Part shown: piece after piece, positions 6,535 through 8,063 of the stretch
Layout of the letters: each line of letters begins with the position of its first letter
Numbering within the stretch: the stretch's first letter is position 1
Source of the DNA: JBIIJL01 sp044233795
GTDB lineage: Bacteria > Pseudomonadota > Gammaproteobacteria > Legionellales > Legionellaceae
DNA: 8,063 bases
NCBI GenBank assembly: GCA_044233795.1
Contig: JBIIJL010000085.1
Location: 1 to 8,063, forward strand
Reading direction: 5' to 3'
Program-made: the position numbers and the translations under genes
Notes under the pieces: generated by a model
Told to the model about the DNA's origin: nothing
What the model saw: the letters and a program-made list of their open reading frames with translations, nothing else
Database searches by the model: none

Positions 6535-6900
6535 ATGACTAACAATTTGCTGTTTACCCTAGTATTAATGGTTGTCATGTGTTGTCCTATGATGTCTCAT
6601 GCAATAGCCCCAGATAGTGTCATTGAAATGTCGAAAGACGTGTGGCTTGAAGAAGTCAGGAAAGTTGTTTCAGATCCAGTATGTAAGAGTTTTATGGCTG
6701 ATGAAATTATTGCTGAGCAGATGAAAATGCGTTCGATCTCTTTTGAAACATGTATGTCGCTGGTACCAAAAATATCCGAAAATTGTGAAAAACAGTACTA
6801 TAGCAGTTTGCCAACGACCATCACTGATATGAATGCAGAAAAGTGGGGGCAGATCTTGGGTGAATGTATTGGTATTCATTTTGCGATGAGCTATCTTTAG
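6535..6900 (+). CDS. Small exported protein with four cysteines, function unknown
   Basis: This encodes 121 residues from the ATG at 6535 (124 from a GTG at 6526). Residues 5-19 form a hydrophobic stretch followed by SHA and AIA, either of which fits signal peptidase I cleavage (after 23 or 25), so the mature protein of about 97 residues should be periplasmic or secreted. Cys16-Cys17 lie in the signal region without a proper lipobox. The mature part has four cysteines (50, 73, 84, 111), an even number compatible with two disulfides, in a pattern VCKSF, ETCMS, NCEKQ, GECIG. I recall similar small proteins in Legionella and Coxiella but know no function. AGAGGG (6521-6526) favours the ATG; the GTG start would add MRR and give the signal peptide the positive charge it otherwise lacks. 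The gene follows gltX by 100 bases on the same strand. Confidence 0.8.
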   Translation: MTNNLLFTLVLMVVMCCPMMSHAIAPDSVIEMSKDVWLEEVRKVVSDPVCKSFMADEIIAEQMKMRSISFETCMSLVPKISENCEKQYYSSLPTTITDMNAEKWGQILGECIGIHFAMSYL

Positions 6901-7141
6901 TAATCTCTAGACAGAGTGGTATAGGTAAAGCTCTTTTTTGCGACTAGCACCGGCATGTAATTTTACATCATAGTAGTACAATTTGTTTATGGCGCAGAAC
7001 CTGTTGTTGGTTGTAATCTCCAGCGCTACTGTCGTATGAAACTGTCACAAAGCTTGCAGGCTCAAGAATTATTGCTCTGGTTTGAGAAGGTCTGTTGGGA
7101 TACTTCCGTCGCAAATATCGTGACAGAAGTAATCCGTGCGG
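6901..7141. other. Stretch without a confident gene
   Basis: Apart from the weak terminator at its left end I see no convincing gene here. An ATG frame at 7036-7173 could give 45 residues, but it has no ribosome binding site and runs tail to tail into the minus-strand gene. The minus-strand frame also stays open for 57 codons past the TAG of the downstream gene, until a TGA near 6970. Both are too short to count as evidence of coding. Confidence 0.5.
6913..6939 (+). terminator. Weak candidate terminator after the small exported protein gene
   Basis: AGAGT (6913-6917) can pair with GCTCT (6930-6934), including one G-T pair, across a 12-base loop, and a run of T (6934-6939) follows directly. 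The stem is short and AT-rich, so termination would be inefficient. AGAG can alternatively pair with CTCT at 6905-6908. Its position just after the stop at 6900 is the main support. Confidence 0.3.
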
Positions 7142-7288
7142 CTAAATTGACATACAAGGGGGCTTCGGCGTGATTAAATTGTCTCGCGAGTGCGTAAGAT
7201 CGATGGTTCTTATTTTATTAAGGAGGGTAATGACCTCCAAATCAAGCCGCACGCCCGCTGCGAAACACGCAAATACAATCCGTGCGGC
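7131..7288 (+). repeat. Two direct copies of a 12-base sequence, 146 bases apart
   Basis: AATCCGTGCGGC occurs at 7131-7142 and again at 7277-7288. The right copy lies inside the minus-strand gene (codons for AARI); the left copy covers the last base of its stop triplet and the sequence beyond. An exact 12-mer recurring so close is unlikely by chance, but the role is unknown. Confidence 0.35.
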
Positions 7289-7999
7289 GCGCGCTGTATG
7301 GCCGCGCATTATAGCAAAATCAAAGCCAAGACCAACCTCAGCCAGCCCAAGTGGGAACCAAGAGTCATCACGACCTGTATCCCAATTGTAAAACGCTAGA
7401 ACTCTCGGTAATATTTCTTGATCGACATTGAAGGATGGTAACGGGTCAAAGCAACGGTCTCGTCTGCAATATTCTTGCGCAACGTGAGCCGGAACATCAC
7501 GCTGCGCTTTACCCACCATTATCCAAGCAGCCTTCAATGGCTCCAAGTTAGATGTAAATCTAGCAGCTGATTCTTCAAAGCAGTTAATGTATCCTTGCAA
7601 TGCCCTTATAAGTGGCGCAAAATTAAAATGGGCACTACGATGCTCAGCACCATTTTGTTGATAACTTAGCCCCATAGGTTGCCCTGTTTCTAAAACGATA
7701 CTTTCCATTTTATCAATACGTTCTAACATCGTTGTTTTGGTGGCATCATTCATATAACGCTCTAGCATGCGGCACATGTGCGTGTCTTTCGCCCAATAGG
7801 CGTATTCATATGCTGAACAGTGAAAGGTACGGCCGGAGTAATCTGTAAATCTCCTTTGACAACATAAGGCGACTTGTATCTTTTCTACATTTCCTTGGTA
7901 TACCTGTGTAAATAACCGCTCGGCCCGTTCCTGCTCTCCAAAAGCCACTCGTTCCAGGAATGTATCTAACAGGCGATTTGGTTGAAAAAGAGAGTGCAT
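7142..7999 (-). CDS. Legionella-type hypothetical protein with FTDYSGRTF motif, effector-like
   Basis: This encodes a soluble-looking 285-residue protein without signal peptide or membrane helix. The N terminus (LLDTFLERVAFGEQERAERLF, about 10-30) resembles the helical repeat-like start of this family. It is followed by FTDYSGRTF (51-59), then YEYAYWAKDTHMCRMLERYM (64-83), HVAQEYCRRDRCFDPLP (172-188), FYNWDTGRDDSWFPL (203-217), GLGFDFAIMRG (223-233), and DLEVITLLNKIRTIDLT (253-269). I recall this motif order from multicopy proteins of Legionella and related intracellular bacteria, some near Dot/Icm effector genes; no biochemical activity is known to me. Secretion through a type IV system is inference, and the C terminus has no obvious acidic signal. 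The ATG at 7999 lacks a clear Shine-Dalgarno sequence and the frame stays open to the right edge, so a start outside the window is possible. Nine cysteines are spread over the protein. Confidence 0.8.
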   Translation of the reverse strand: MHSLFQPNRLLDTFLERVAFGEQERAERLFTQVYQGNVEKIQVALCCQRRFTDYSGRTFHCSAYEYAYWAKDTHMCRMLERYMNDATKTTMLERIDKMESIVLETGQPMGLSYQQNGAEHRSAHFNFAPLIRALQGYINCFEESAARFTSNLEPLKAAWIMVGKAQRDVPAHVAQEYCRRDRCFDPLPSFNVDQEILPRVLAFYNWDTGRDDSWFPLGLAEVGLGFDFAIMRGHTARAARIVFACFAAGVRLDLEVITLLNKIRTIDLTHSRDNLITPKPPCMSI

Positions 8000-8026
8000 T
8001 TTTGTTGAAGTACATGCTATTTTGCT

Positions 8027-8055
8027 TTTATCAGGGCCCGCTAAATGAGCTCCAA
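8027..8055 (-). promoter_or_regulatory. Candidate promoter of the effector-like gene
   Basis: On the minus strand TTGGAG (8055-8050) and GATAAA (8032-8027) stand 17 bases apart and would start transcription near 8020, about 20 bases before the ATG at 7999. The hexamers match only three and four of six consensus positions, and a GGGCCC palindrome lies in the spacer. The window ends 8 bases further, so this is tentative. Confidence 0.25.
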
Positions 8056-8063
8056 TTATCGGA

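Noticed and set aside
7190..7399. Plus-strand 69-residue frame with several cysteines
   Set aside because: It is antisense to the conserved C-terminal motifs of the minus-strand gene and has no ribosome site.
1..8063. CRISPR array, tRNA or rRNA gene, insertion sequence or prophage
   Set aside because: I saw no regularly spaced repeats, tRNA-like folds, transposase or integrase motifs, or terminal inverted repeats anywhere in the window.

Overview
The window looks like chromosomal DNA from a gammaproteobacterium of the order Legionellales (Legionella, Coxiella or a relative). Three things point there. The first is the gene set: tandem type IVa pilins, a pyrophosphate-type phosphofructokinase and a LetS/BarA/GacS hybrid kinase; from memory and unchecked, Legionella pneumophila has a similar arrangement around letS. 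The second is a small four-cysteine exported protein that I recall from Legionella and Coxiella. The third is a right-hand gene carrying an FTDYSGRTF motif, which I associate with a protein family repeated in Legionella-like genomes. Genus and species cannot be read from this sequence.

Layout from left to right. Positions 2-292 hold the 3' end of one type IV pilin gene. Positions 476-892 hold a complete second pilin about 75% identical to it over the shared part. The second pilin has its own sigma-54 promoter (417-433) and an upstream perfect inverted repeat (329-347) that could bind an activator such as PilR. A strong hairpin terminator (911-938) separates the pilins from a convergent minus-strand pair. 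That pair, read right to left, is the hybrid sensor kinase (4927 to 2189) and then pfkA (2175 to 937), 13 bases apart, almost certainly one operon. A short divergent region (4928-5018) separates the kinase from gltX (5019-6434). One nearly palindromic -10 element there could serve both directions.

Downstream of gltX, after a 100-base gap with a tandem 11-base repeat, lies a gene for a small exported protein (6535-6900). A stretch with no confident gene follows (6901-7141). The last gene is on the minus strand (7999 to 7142) and resembles Legionella-type proteins often found among effector-like accessory genes.

The left part is conserved core: pilus subunits, central metabolism, a global regulator and tRNA charging. 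The kinase would feed a LetA/GacA/UvrY-type response regulator encoded elsewhere, which in relatives controls the switch between replicative and transmissive states through small RNAs and CsrA. Its co-transcription with a glycolytic/gluconeogenic enzyme hints at a regulatory-metabolic link, but that is inference. The right part (after about 6435) is more accessory. I found no tRNA, rRNA, insertion sequence, integrase, CRISPR array or clear undescribed multi-gene system. The most unusual items are the effector-like gene, the symmetric divergent promoter and the pilin control region.
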